Below are positions 53,644-62,802 of a stretch of 64,000 bases of DNA, one piece after another; position 1 is the stretch's first letter, and each line of letters begins with the position of its first letter. The DNA is taken from contig NZ_CP142208.1 in the NCBI RefSeq assembly GCF_036865545.1, positions 2,976,001 to 3,040,000 of the forward strand. The letters run 5' to 3'. The position numbers and the translations under genes are program-made. The notes beneath the pieces were generated by a model that was given only the letters and a program-made list of their open reading frames with translations, was not told the origin of the DNA and ran no database searches. Origin of the DNA: Erwinia sp. E_sp_B01_1. GTDB taxonomy: Bacteria; Pseudomonadota; Gammaproteobacteria; Enterobacterales; Enterobacteriaceae.

Positions 53644-54663
53644 TTAGTTCAGGTTTTCAGCCGTGACAATTTTCAGTTCAACTTTGCCATCATCATACAA
53701 ATCGGGTAAATCACCGGTATCGAGGTGGTTGAGCATCAAATCAATGGATAATCTGGCATGTTGATGCGGATTTTGATCGAGCGTGAACAGGGCATGGTCT
53801 TCATTCAACAGGGCTTTTGTCACGGAATAAAGCTCATGGGTAATAAACCGACTCCTCCCCAACAAACCATGCCGCTGTAATATCTCTTTAATCTGACTGT
53901 TGCCAACACCTGTGTTGTAGACCCCGGCAACCTGACCAGATAAAGAGAGAGTAGAATTCAGGAGTGTTCGTATCATGTCCCTCTGATCCTGGCCGGCAAG
54001 CACTTCGCGCAGCGTTATTTCTGGCGATCTGCTCGTCATAGCATCTTTGAATCCTTCGATACGCTGCCGGTGCGCCCGGTAATCGATCCTGCCACTCACC
54101 ATGATGACGTCCCCTTTCATACCAAGGGTCTGACTCATTAACAACCCGGCAGTCCTGCCTGCCTGATACTGGTTGACACCAACATGGCAAAGTCTTTTTG
54201 CCTCAGGGATATCTGTCACAAAAGTAATGACCGGTAACCCTTTATGGTGGCAGTATGCCAGTGCCTGATGGATAACCGGATAGTCGTGACCAAATACGAT
54301 CAGGCCATCCCGTTTCTCGCTGCTCTCTATAATTCGCCGCGCAAGCACCTCAGGTTGTGATTCCGCAATAAAAGTTCTGTGCAGGGTGAGTCGTTGATAT
54401 CCCAGACTATTTGCCACTGCACCTAAGTCGTTATTCAGCCGGGTGAAAAAAGAGGACGGATTGCTGCTGAGGAAAACCTCAATTTGCCAGGGATGACGAT
54501 ACTCATCGGGTAATGCACGTTTTAATCCGGCCGTTCTGGCAACCTGCAACACTTTTCGGACCGTTACAGGGGAAACCCCACCCCGATCGTTGAGCACCCT
54601 GTCCACGGTAGCCACGCCTACGCCTGCCATTTCAGCCAGCATTTGCAGGGTTAACTTTTTCAT
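53644..54663 (-). CDS. LacI family regulator (paralogue B)
   Basis: 339 residues. MKKLTLQMLAEMAGVGVATV, then DRVLNDRGGVSPVTV for the HTH. The ligand domain (HRTFIAESQPEVLARRIIES, GVYNTGVGNSQIKEILQRHG, FITHELYSVTKALL) is collinear with paralogue A over the full length. The ATG at 54663 is preceded by GGAG. It faces away from GADH operon 2 and is a candidate regulator of it, in parallel with the LacI gene beside operon 1, though that one is not closely related. Confidence 0.87.
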   Translation of the reverse strand: MKKLTLQMLAEMAGVGVATVDRVLNDRGGVSPVTVRKVLQVARTAGLKRALPDEYRHPWQIEVFLSSNPSSFFTRLNNDLGAVANSLGYQRLTLHRTFIAESQPEVLARRIIESSEKRDGLIVFGHDYPVIHQALAYCHHKGLPVITFVTDIPEAKRLCHVGVNQYQAGRTAGLLMSQTLGMKGDVIMVSGRIDYRAHRQRIEGFKDAMTSRSPEITLREVLAGQDQRDMIRTLLNSTLSLSGQVAGVYNTGVGNSQIKEILQRHGLLGRSRFITHELYSVTKALLNEDHALFTLDQNPHQHARLSIDLMLNHLDTGDLPDLYDDGKVELKIVTAENLN

Positions 54664-55050
54664 ACAGGCTCCGGTATTAATCATCTGCCAGCATGATGCC
54701 CGCCATGAGCATGCTGGTTTTGCTGATTGTAATATCATTGTTAATGCCAGGCATTATGGGCCGTGTTTACCTTGTTGCAAGCGCATTGTCAGTGAAAGTT
54801 TATTGCGATTTATTACCCCACAAAAAAGGTTACTATTTCAGCAATTGCAGGCAAATGATGTAAAACCATCACAGAAAATCTTCCCTGTTTTTAAATGGCA
54901 AATTATCCTGCCCAGCTTGTTAACATATTATTAATTAATTTGCATTGATGTAAATATACCGCTCAGGCGTACCTTTACATTCGCCTTAAAAACGCAGTCA
55001 ACAAAACAATAATAATCAAACAATGTGAACAATTAATCCGCAGGGAAATT
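54664..55050. other. Divergent control region of LacI paralogue B and GADH operon 2
   Basis: About 390 bp, AT-rich. An imperfect palindrome TTTGCATTGATGTAAA at 54939-54954 resembles LacI/PurR-type operators. The twin TTGCCATCGATGGCAA sites of operon 1 are not found here, so the two operons are probably regulated differently. GCAGGGAAATT precedes the gamma-subunit start. Confidence 0.5.
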
Positions 55051-55767
55051 ATGAAACGCAGAGAGTTCCTCACCTCAATGGCGGCATTGGGCGTGGCTAC
55101 GTCACTACCTGCCGCCCAGGCAGAAGTGATAAATGGCGGACAGCCATGGGAAGCAGGAAAAGTAAACACACCCCCGTCCCCTCCAAGAAAAGGTGGACTG
55201 CAATATCTTACCCGGCATGAATTCGACACTGTGGGTAGCATTGCAGAACACTTTATTCCGGCCGACAACCTCAGCATCAGCGGTAAAGAAGCCGGATGCG
55301 CCACCTTTATCGATCGGCAACTGGCCGGTGATTATGGCAATGCGGTTGCGGTCTATCGTCTGGGGCGGTTTGTGAAAGGCACGCCAGAACAGGGACAGCA
55401 GTCAATACAGACGCCGGCTGAACGTTACCGGCATGGTCTGGCTGCTCTGGATAACGCCACTCTTCAGCAGTATGGCAAAACCTTTGTTGAACTGGACGCC
55501 TCCCGGCAGGAACAGATCCTGCATTTGATGGAAGCTGACAAGTTTGATCTTGGTCCCGGGGTGGAAACAAAAGTTTTCTTCGAACTGTTGCTGCAAAACG
55601 TGCGGGAAGGTTTCCTTTCCGATCCGCTTTATGGAGGAAATAAAGAGATGGCCAGCTGGAAAATGTTGGGCTTCCCTGGCGCACGGTACGACTTTCGCGA
55701 TCTGCTGAGTAAAAAAGGGCAGAAGCTGACGATCATTCCCACCAGCCTTATTGATAACACGCTCTGA
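55051..55767 (+). CDS. Gluconate 2-dehydrogenase gamma (small) subunit, copy 2
   Basis: 238 residues with a twin-arginine signal (KRREFLTSMAALGVATSLPA). The mature part has FIDRQLAGDYGNAVAVYRLG, REGFLSDPLYGGNKEMASWK and MLGFPGARYDFRD, homologous along its length to copy 1 but well diverged. It is probably a complex subunit for another sugar acid or polyol, or a second gluconate oxidase. It is the first gene of the operon. Confidence 0.9.
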   Translation: MKRREFLTSMAALGVATSLPAAQAEVINGGQPWEAGKVNTPPSPPRKGGLQYLTRHEFDTVGSIAEHFIPADNLSISGKEAGCATFIDRQLAGDYGNAVAVYRLGRFVKGTPEQGQQSIQTPAERYRHGLAALDNATLQQYGKTFVELDASRQEQILHLMEADKFDLGPGVETKVFFELLLQNVREGFLSDPLYGGNKEMASWKMLGFPGARYDFRDLLSKKGQKLTIIPTSLIDNTL

Positions 55768-55805
55768 CGGGCGGTTATATTTTTAATTGAGCAAGAGTTG
55801 TCATC

Positions 55806-57577
55806 ATGAATAATGTACGTCCAAAAGCGGATGTGGTGATCGTCGGTCTGGGATGGTGTGGATCGTTAATTGCCGAAGAGTTAACCCGTGCCGGTCTGAA
55901 TGTTGTAGCCATTGAACGTGGTCCCTGGTTTGAAACAGCCACGGATTTTCCCCCGTCAATAGATACCGATGAACTGCGCTGGGATACCCGCCGCAGTATG
56001 CTGCTCCCCCTGCTGTCGAAACCACCACCTTCCGCAATAATATTACGCAGAAAGCTTTACCCAGCCGGGACTGGAATCTGAACGAATTAGGTTACAACGT
56101 TGGCGGTTCCGGTACGCACTGGGCTGGAATGGCCTGGCGTTTTACCCCTTTCGACCTTCAGCCTTACACACAAACAGTGGAACGTTATGGCAAACAACAG
56201 ATATCCAAAGGGTTGATTCTGCAGGACTGGGGCGTGACCTATGACGAACTGGAGCCCTTTTACGATCGCTTTGAAAAAATTGCCGGTGTTTCCGGTAAAG
56301 CCGGAAAACTAAATGGCGAAGTGATGCCGGAGGGTAATCCCTTTGAAGGTAATCGCAGCCACGAATATCCACTGCCGCCACTGGAAGGCATGCGCCTTAC
56401 CGATCTGTTCAGGGATGCGGCAAAATCACTGGGGCAGCATCCCTTTATGGTGCCCGCAGGCCAGGCTTCACGCGCATACGTCAATCCTCTGGGCGTACGG
56501 ATGGGGCCCTGTACCTATTGCGGATATTGTCTCTATTACGGATGTGGCAACTTTTCTAAATCCAGCCCCAATGCCTGTGTTATCCCGGCGCTGATGCAGC
56601 GTGAAAACTTCACCGTACTCACTGACTCTGCCGTAGTGAAAGTCAATAAGGCTGAAGATGGTAAAACAGCCACTGGCGTGACCTATCTTGACCGCAATAA
56701 AAAAGAGTGGATCCAGCCAGCCGACATTGTGGTGCTGTCCGCTTTCCAGATGCAGAACGTCCGCCTGCTGCTGCTCTCGAAAATCGGCAAGCCTTATGAC
56801 CCGGTAAGCAAGACGGGCGTGGTGGGAAGAGCCTACAGTTTCCAGACAGTGTCAGGTGCAAGTCTGTTCTTTGAAAATGAGTACCTAAACCAGTTCATCG
56901 GCGCTGGCGCCCTTTCCCAGCAGGTTGATGACTTTAATGGCGATAACTTTGACCACACCGGCATGGGCTTCATTGGTGGTGCGGGGATCCTCGTGGTCGC
57001 CAGGGGTGCCCGTCCTATTGGCAATGCCGATGCTGTTCCTCCAGGCACGCCTCGCTGGGGCAAAGAGTGGAAAAAAGCTTATACCCACGCTTTCCAGAAC
57101 GGCACCTTTATTTTTGGTCAGGGTACCAGTTTCTCTCATGAGGATTACTACCTGGATCTGGACCCGGAATATAACGATGACAATGGCAATCCTCTGCTGC
57201 GGGTCACCTTTGATTACAACGAAAATGATCGTCTCTCCGCTAAGTTTATAGAAGAGAAAAGCGTGGAGATTGGCAGGGCAATGGGAGCTAAAACCGTTAT
57301 TGGCACCAACTCTGCCGCAGGTCACTACTCCCCCTACAATTTTGCCAGCGATCACACCATTGGTGGGGCTGTGATGGGAACCGATCCGCAAACCAGCGTC
57401 CTGAACCGGTATCAGCAGAGCTGGGATATGCACAATCTCTTTGTGCTTGGGGCTTCATCGTTTCCCAATAATGCCGGTTACAACCCCACTGGCACTATAG
57501 GCGCGCTCAGTCTCTGGACGGCAAAAGCCATTATTGAGCAATACATGAAAAACCCCGGCCCACTGGTGAAGGTGTGA
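55806..57577 (+). pseudogene. Gluconate 2-dehydrogenase FAD subunit, copy 2, one frameshift as read
   Basis: Frames 55806-56081 and the one read from before 56129 to 57577 make one GMC flavoprotein of about 590 residues: VIVGLGWCGSLIAEELTRAG, then GYNVGGSGTHWAGMAWRFTP, CTYCGYCLYYGCGNFSKSSP, FVLGASSFPNNAGYNPTGTI. The break lies at five C near 56008; six C give MLLPPAVETTTFRNN, matching ILKPPRIEALTFRN of copy 1. As in copy 1, the flanking subunit genes are intact. A base-calling slip is likely. Confidence 0.85.
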
Positions 57578-57578
57578 T

Positions 57579-58889
57579 ATGAAAAAAACCACAGTTTTAG
57601 GCAGTGTTGCCTTCATCGCAGCGGCTGTTGCAGCTGGGCTGCTTTGGGAAAACGGAGATACCAGCGCTGATGACATTGCAGATACCACCATTCTGACCAG
57701 TCAAAAGCCAGCACCGGCAGATGCTGAAGCCGTAGCCCGGGGCAAGTATATTGCCATGGCCGGGGATTGTGTAGCCTGCCATACAGCACCCGGGAGCAAA
57801 AATGTATTTGCCGGTGGCTACTCAATAAGTACGCCGTTTGGCGGGATCTTTGCCAGCAACATTACCCCGGATCCGCAAACCGGCATAGGTAACTGGACAG
57901 AGCATGATTTCTATCGTGCGGTGCGTCATGGCAAAGGAAAAGAGGGAGAGAACCTCTATCCGGCAATGCCTTACAATGCTTATGTCAAAGTCAGCGATCA
58001 AGATATGCATGACCTCTGGATGTATATGCGCTCGGTCGAGCCCGTTCATTATAAAGTGCCGGACACTAATCTCGGTTTTCCTTATAACATCCGTCTGGCG
58101 ATGATGGGCTGGAATCTGCTGTTCTTTAAAAACAGCGGTTACAATGCTGATACTTCTCAGTCTGAAGAGTGGAATCGCGGGGCCTACCTCGTTGAGGGCC
58201 TCGAGCATTGCAGCGCCTGCCATACACCCAAAAACCTTCTTGGCGGTGATACGGGTGCATGGCTACAGGGGAGCAACCTGGCAGAGTGGCATGCACCGGA
58301 TATTACCTCAAACAGTTACACAGGGATCGGAAGCTGGAATCAGCAGCAGATTGTTGATTATCTGAAACTGGGGAGCAACCATGTTGCCGTTGCATCGGGC
58401 CCGATGGCTGAAGCGGTGACCAATTCTACCCAGTATCTGACGGATGAGGATTTACGTGCTATTGCTGTATACCTGAAATCCCAACCTGATTCAGGCACGC
58501 AAAAACCGCAGCCGGTGGCCAGGGAGACTGCGCAGATGAGAATGGGTGAAAATGTCTACTCAGCCAACTGCACGGCGTGCCATAACAGCGACGGTAAAGG
58601 CATTCCCAATCTGGCTGCAAGCCTGGCAGGAAATCCGGGACTGATGGCCGTTGACTCTTCAACCATCATTACCACCATTTTGCAGGGTGGACGTGGAGCT
58701 GTAACGCAGGGAAACCCAACCAGTGGCGCTATGCCCGCCTTTGCCTGGAAGCTCTCTGACGAACAGGTCGCTGCTGCAGCAACCTATTTACGTAACAGTT
58801 GGGGCAATGCCGCGCCTCCGGTTAAACCAGAGGAAGTGGAAAAAGCCCGCGAGATTTTGAAAATGCCTGCACAGATGAACGTTCACTAA
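57579..58889 (+). CDS. Gluconate 2-dehydrogenase cytochrome c subunit, copy 2
   Basis: 436 residues with an N-terminal hydrophobic segment (TVLGSVAFIAAAVAAGLLW) and three heme motifs, CVACH (64-68), CSACH (211-215) and CTACH (331-335). It is the triheme membrane-anchoring subunit of the second dehydrogenase and is collinear with copy 1. It begins directly after the flavoprotein stop, indicating tight coupling. Confidence 0.93.
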   Translation: MKKTTVLGSVAFIAAAVAAGLLWENGDTSADDIADTTILTSQKPAPADAEAVARGKYIAMAGDCVACHTAPGSKNVFAGGYSISTPFGGIFASNITPDPQTGIGNWTEHDFYRAVRHGKGKEGENLYPAMPYNAYVKVSDQDMHDLWMYMRSVEPVHYKVPDTNLGFPYNIRLAMMGWNLLFFKNSGYNADTSQSEEWNRGAYLVEGLEHCSACHTPKNLLGGDTGAWLQGSNLAEWHAPDITSNSYTGIGSWNQQQIVDYLKLGSNHVAVASGPMAEAVTNSTQYLTDEDLRAIAVYLKSQPDSGTQKPQPVARETAQMRMGENVYSANCTACHNSDGKGIPNLAASLAGNPGLMAVDSSTIITTILQGGRGAVTQGNPTSGAMPAFAWKLSDEQVAAAATYLRNSWGNAAPPVKPEEVEKAREILKMPAQMNVH

Positions 58890-58901
58890 TTTTGGAGTCT
58901 C

Positions 58902-59126
58902 ATGCAGCGCCACATCTTGTATGGGCGACTCCGGCAGGCTGCTGTAGCTGTTGGTCACGAGGATTAGCGTATTCACATCGGTCATGGTGAGATGACTGGC
59001 GATAAAAGGGGCCGCTTAGTTGGCTTTGGTGTGCCCCAGCAGTTGCAGCACTCCGGTTTGCTCGCTTAGCGCGTAGCGTGCGAGGGTGCCATCACTGGCT
59101 TCTGACACATAGATAAAGGTGCCCGG
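58902..59126 (-). pseudogene. Chimeric deletion scar of polygalacturonase and lactonase genes
   Basis: 58902-58944 matches 21912-21954 and about 58941-59010 matches 22086-22155, both in the polygalacturonase gene. 59019-59121 matches about 24128-24229 near the start of the lactonase gene. Orientation and order are conserved, with substitutions throughout. Two deletions (about 130 bp and about 2 kb) explain the structure. No coding capacity remains. Confidence 0.85.
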
Positions 59127-59183
59127 TCCATATAACCCTGTGCCCACCGAAAGAACGGGTGGCTTATCTGCTGACATGCCCGG

Positions 59184-59753
59184 TTACATTGACATCTGCC
59201 GGGCGGACTTGAGATGCTGCTCAACGACCGGCGTATGCGCGTCGGCCAGAGCCTTCACATCCGGATCCTTGATCATCTTCGAGTCACTCTTCAGCTTCGA
59301 CAGCACCATCATATGGTCTTTGGTGCCAGCGTTTTCCATATACATCTTGTCAAATGCGCCGCCGCTCTGCTTTTCCAGCATGGCGGCCATCTCCTTGTGC
59401 ATGGCGTCCGGCTCTGTGGGCAGTGCCACGCCCTTTTGCCGGGCGACCGCCTGTACCTTAGTCAGGGCACTACCGTGGTCATCAACCATCTGCTGAGCAA
59501 ATGTTTTGACTTCGGTGCTTTGAGCCTTGCTCAGCGCAATCCTGGCGGCAGCGATTTCATTGATATTGGCCTGTGCCATGTCCTTCAGCGCTTTTTCATC
59601 GCCGGAGCTGAGCCTGGTACTCGATCCGGTCTGGCCTGTGGCACTGCTCTGCGCGGTGCTCACCGGCGTCTGGGCTTGCACGCCAGCGGTACCGAACATC
59701 ACTGCTACTGCCGATAAGGCTAGCAATCTTTTCAGGGATTGACTCTTTTGCAT
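59184..59753 (-). CDS. DUF4142 periplasmic protein
   Basis: 189 residues with a signal peptide (RLLALSAVAVMFGTAGVQAQ). The mature part is a helical DUF4142 (ferritin-like fold): DEKALKDMAQANINEIAAAR, STEVKTFAQQMVDDHGSALT, DKMYMENAGTKDHMMVLSKL, DPDVKALADAHTPVVEQHLK. The function is unknown; relatives are linked to envelope stress and polyphenol-rich environments. It has no obvious operon partner. Confidence 0.88.
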   Translation of the reverse strand: MQKSQSLKRLLALSAVAVMFGTAGVQAQTPVSTAQSSATGQTGSSTRLSSGDEKALKDMAQANINEIAAARIALSKAQSTEVKTFAQQMVDDHGSALTKVQAVARQKGVALPTEPDAMHKEMAAMLEKQSGGAFDKMYMENAGTKDHMMVLSKLKSDSKMIKDPDVKALADAHTPVVEQHLKSARQMSM

Positions 59754-60162
59754 TTTGTTCTCCTGAGAGGCATAGACAAGGCCGGTTTAAGTAATCAAAC
59801 CTGTGCGGCCTCGTATGTGACTTACCACTTCATTAGTCAGTATAGTAACTCAACGATTTAAGACAGCAGTTTAAGTTATTGTCCTCAACGGAGGACGCCA
59901 GAAAATGACTTAAGCTCAGGTGCAGGGATGGGCCTAAACAAGTGAATGATGATGATTTCAAAGGATAATGCAGAGCATTATGTTTGGGGTGAAAATTGCG
60001 ACGGTTAGTAACTGGTCGACCGTCAAGGCATGCTGGTCATTTTATGTCTGCACGCGGATGACACTAAAACCTCACCTTTCTTCCAACCAGAAAAATCCTG
60101 AAGTTTAAAACCTAAGACTCCCCCTACAGCCATTACCATTGCTGCTTAGTAGGCTGAATAAT
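59754..60162. other. Intergenic region upstream of the tandem RNA candidates
   Basis: About 410 bp with no ORF, repeat or hairpin that I can support. It should hold the DUF4142 promoter at its left end and a promoter for the first RNA candidate at its right end. Confidence 0.4.
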
Positions 60163-60242
60163 CTACACATGCAGTTGATTGCGTGTATGTAGTTCAAGAG
60201 TAATACTGATCCTCTTCCCGGCTGTGATGGCCGGGTTTTTTT
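60163..60242 (+). ncRNA. Candidate small RNA 1 with strong terminator
   Basis: CTACACATG begins a hairpin (CTACA...TGTAG arms, 60163-60192). It is followed by an intrinsic terminator at 60217-60242 (CCCGGC/GCCGGG then seven T). No gene precedes the terminator on this strand. A seven-codon ORF (MQLIACM) lies inside the hairpin. The layout recurs 200 bp downstream. Confidence 0.55.
60217..60242 (+). terminator. Intrinsic terminator of small RNA candidate 1
   Basis: CCCGGC-TGTGATG-GCCGGG followed by TTTTTTT, a textbook rho-independent terminator. Confidence 0.85.
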
Positions 60243-60362
60243 ATCTGAATTTATTAATGCTTTTGTCCCCCGTAACCGCAATGGACCGCATAAAAATGTG
60301 ATTTCCATCACCTTTTACTTACCTTACATGACTGGTTATATAACCGTGGTAAAATTCCTGAA

Positions 60363-60442
60363 CTACACATGGAAATGATTATGCGTGTGGTACGAGATTA
60401 AGTTTGTTTTACTTAGGCCGGCTAGCATAGCCGGTTTTTTTT
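60363..60442 (+). ncRNA. Candidate small RNA 2 with strong terminator
   Basis: CTACACATG again begins the unit, exactly 200 bp after the first. ACTACAC pairs with GTGTGGT (60362-60391). The terminator at 60418-60442 ends in eight T. A ten-codon ORF (MEMIMRVVRD) starts in the hairpin. Primary sequence differs from unit 1, while hairpin and terminator layout are kept. TTACAT and TATA-like sequence upstream could form a promoter. Confidence 0.55.
60418..60442 (+). terminator. Intrinsic terminator of small RNA candidate 2
   Basis: CCGGCTA-GCA-TAGCCGG followed by TTTTTTTT. It is the strongest terminator in the window and lies 28 bp before the end of the convergent Nudix gene. Confidence 0.88.
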
Positions 60443-60469
60443 GCGCAGGGATCTCGAATAAACGGAACG

Positions 60470-60907
60470 CTATTCCCGAAGCGGTGTTGAAATATTCTGG
60501 TGCAAAGTTGCTATCAGTGGCATCAGCTGATTTTCTGTAAGCGGGGCCAGCAATATCGATTGCGGACTGTCAGGGTAATACCATATAACCTCTTCAATTT
60601 CCGCTGCAGGCTTCAAATCGGTTGCCCCAATAACGCTCTGATAAATCTCAGCAATAACGACGCGAGCCGGCTCGTTTATCGCTTCATCCGTAAACCGCCC
60701 AACATAACTGATATTTTGACCGGTCAGGTTGAGATTCAGTTCTTCCTGCAATTCACGAGTTAAGGCCGCTACCGGTGATTCATCGGGTTCCATTTTCCCG
60801 CCAGGCTGAATAAAGTGCGTTGTGCCACGTTTTCTGACCAGAAGACAGCGCCCCAATGCGTCAGTAATAATGGCAGAGGCGATACGGATAGTCTGATTGT
60901 CGCTCAT
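60470..60907 (-). CDS. Nudix hydrolase
   Basis: 145 residues. The Nudix box GGKMEPDESPVAALTRELQE followed by EL fits Gx5Ex7REUxEEx with Leu instead of the final Gly. The upstream strand ALGRCLLVRKRGTTHFIQPG is typical. It hydrolyses a nucleoside diphosphate-X compound; the specificity is unknown. It may be in one transcript with the pdxK remnant upstream (23 bp). Confidence 0.9.
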   Translation of the reverse strand: MSDNQTIRIASAIITDALGRCLLVRKRGTTHFIQPGGKMEPDESPVAALTRELQEELNLNLTGQNISYVGRFTDEAINEPARVVIAEIYQSVIGATDLKPAAEIEEVIWYYPDSPQSILLAPLTENQLMPLIATLHQNISTPLRE

Positions 60908-60930
60908 GGTTCTCTCTCACGATAATTGAG

Positions 60931-61370
60931 TTAAATAATTTCATACATTGCGGAAGAGCTTTTCACTGCTGATAATTTTGATACCCGTAGGGCTGCTCTC
61001 AGGAAGGCATCTTTCCTGATCCGAACCCCATCTGACTCAAGACCCCCTTCCTCAACAAAAAGTACGTTCTGGAGCTTTGTGATGAGCGCTTCAGCCTGGT
61101 CAAGCGGCAACCCACGAAGTAAACCTGCTGTGAGTTCCGCAATAAACAGATCGCCTGTGCCCTTTGACGCGTTCTTATGTGCTTGGTGTTCTACGACGTA
61201 TACAGCGTTGGCAGTGACGCAGATGACCCTGGCAGGCCTGCACGCGATCGGCATCTGAGCTCGGCGGTCAGGTTGTCGATGAAAGCCTGTACGCTTTCTG
61301 CATGTGGCCAGCGATGATGCATTTCGTGGCGAGGCTGAGTGTCAGAGTTTAAGATTTGGGCATTTTTCAT
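60931..61370 (-). pseudogene. pdxK: Remnant of a pyridoxal kinase gene (PdxK-like C-terminus)
   Basis: The frame 60931-61254 carries the PfkB-type end ASKGTGDLFIAELTAGLLRG with the GTGD anion-hole/catalytic Asp motif, then PLDQAEALITKLQNVLFVEE. The first two thirds of the kinase are missing. The ATG at 61370 begins an unrelated-looking frame (MKNAQILNSDTQPRHEMHHR) that runs to 61191. A large deletion or rearrangement is likely. The gene is divergent from a PtsJ-type regulator, the normal partner of pdxK, which supports the assignment. Confidence 0.7.
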
Positions 61371-61439
61371 GGCGTATAGACAAGAGCCTGGCACTCATTT
61401 AACATTGACCTAGGCTAAAATTTTATTTGAACCAGATCA

Positions 61440-62768
61440 ATGAAAATAAGTGGCAAAACAGCAGGTGAAGTATTCGATCGGATCCGCGCAATGATTCAGG
61501 CTGGCGAACTTGCTCCCGGAACCCCGCTCCCTACGCTGCGCGAGTTGGCGGGTGAATTGGGCATTAATCGTAATACGGTAGCCCTTGCATATAAGCGCCT
61601 GACGGACGCCGGTTTTGTCATATCAAGAGGAAGAAACGGCACCCTTGTGCGCGAGTCCATCACGGCCACTGATATCGAAGGTAGCGCACCTGATTTGGTA
61701 CTCCGTGATCTTGCCAGCGGCAATCCTTCAGCTTCTGTTCTGCCCTCAGTCAGCCAGCTTGCCGCGCATATCCGAAAAACACCGGGGCTGTATGGCGAAC
61801 CCGTGATCCGCCCGGAATTTGAGACAGCGGGTCTGGAATGGCTTCAGCCCGATCTCAAAACGCCTTTTGATTTAAATCTGACTAACGGTGCTGTTGATGC
61901 CGTTGAAAGGGTACTTGCCAGCTACCTGATAGCAGGCGATCGCGTGGCGGTTGAAGATCCCTGTTTCCTGAGCAGCATCAGTACCCTGAGATACAGCCGC
62001 CTCCAGGCCGCGCCTGTGGCAATGGATGCGGAAGGTATGCAGATTGAGGCGCTTTCACGCCAGCTATCTGCAGGTGTACAGGCAGTGATCATCACGCCCC
62101 GAGCCCACAACCCAACCGGCTTTGGCCTCAGCGCTGGTCGGGCAGAAGGCATTCGTACATTGCTGGCAAGCTATCCTCAGGTTCTGGTGATAGTAGATGA
62201 CCACTTTTCGCTGCTTTCAACACAGGATTATCACCACATTGTTCCGGCGAATTCCCGTAACTGGGTGCTTATCCGCTCAATGTCCAAGTTTCTTGGGCCA
62301 GATTTGCGTATGGCCTTTGTCGCGAGCGATGCGGAAACCTCACAGCGTTTACGCCAGCGCCTGAATGCCGGGACTAACTGGGTAAGTCACATTCTGCAGG
62401 ATATGGCTGTGGGTCATATGCGTTCGCCAGACTTTCAGCAATCAATTCTAACCGCACGCGATCGTTATCTCGGGCAGCGGGAGCTGCTGGTCACTACGTT
62501 AAAAAAGCACGGTGTCACGGTGTCTGGCCATCACGATGGCCTGAACGTGTGGGTTCCGCTCGCCCGGCATAGCGCGACAACAGTTATGCAAATGGCGCAG
62601 AGGGGCTGGCTGGTTCGGGGCGGAGAAGGTTTTATCCTGGACAATGCCTGTTCTGGGGTGCGGATCACCATCTCTGATCTTGATGCACCGGAAACTGAAT
62701 TAATCGCAAAATCCCTGGCCGGGATTCTGGCACAGCAGCGTCAGATTCAAGCCAAAAACATGGCCTGA
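61440..62768 (+). CDS. ptsJ: PtsJ-like MocR regulator of vitamin B6 salvage
   Basis: 442 residues. The N-terminal GntR HTH is AGEVFDRIRAMIQAGELAPG, then TLRELAGELGINRNTVALAY. The C-terminal domain is a class-I aminotransferase fold with HNPTGFGLSAGR and the PLP lysine in RSMSKFLGPDLRMA. PtsJ in enterobacteria binds PLP and represses the divergent pdxK. Here pdxK is a remnant, so the regulator may have lost its target or control others. Confidence 0.87.
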   Translation: MKISGKTAGEVFDRIRAMIQAGELAPGTPLPTLRELAGELGINRNTVALAYKRLTDAGFVISRGRNGTLVRESITATDIEGSAPDLVLRDLASGNPSASVLPSVSQLAAHIRKTPGLYGEPVIRPEFETAGLEWLQPDLKTPFDLNLTNGAVDAVERVLASYLIAGDRVAVEDPCFLSSISTLRYSRLQAAPVAMDAEGMQIEALSRQLSAGVQAVIITPRAHNPTGFGLSAGRAEGIRTLLASYPQVLVIVDDHFSLLSTQDYHHIVPANSRNWVLIRSMSKFLGPDLRMAFVASDAETSQRLRQRLNAGTNWVSHILQDMAVGHMRSPDFQQSILTARDRYLGQRELLVTTLKKHGVTVSGHHDGLNVWVPLARHSATTVMQMAQRGWLVRGGEGFILDNACSGVRITISDLDAPETELIAKSLAGILAQQRQIQAKNMA

Positions 62769-62802
62769 GCTGGCCAGAACATCACTAATGGAGTTCTCTG
62801 CA

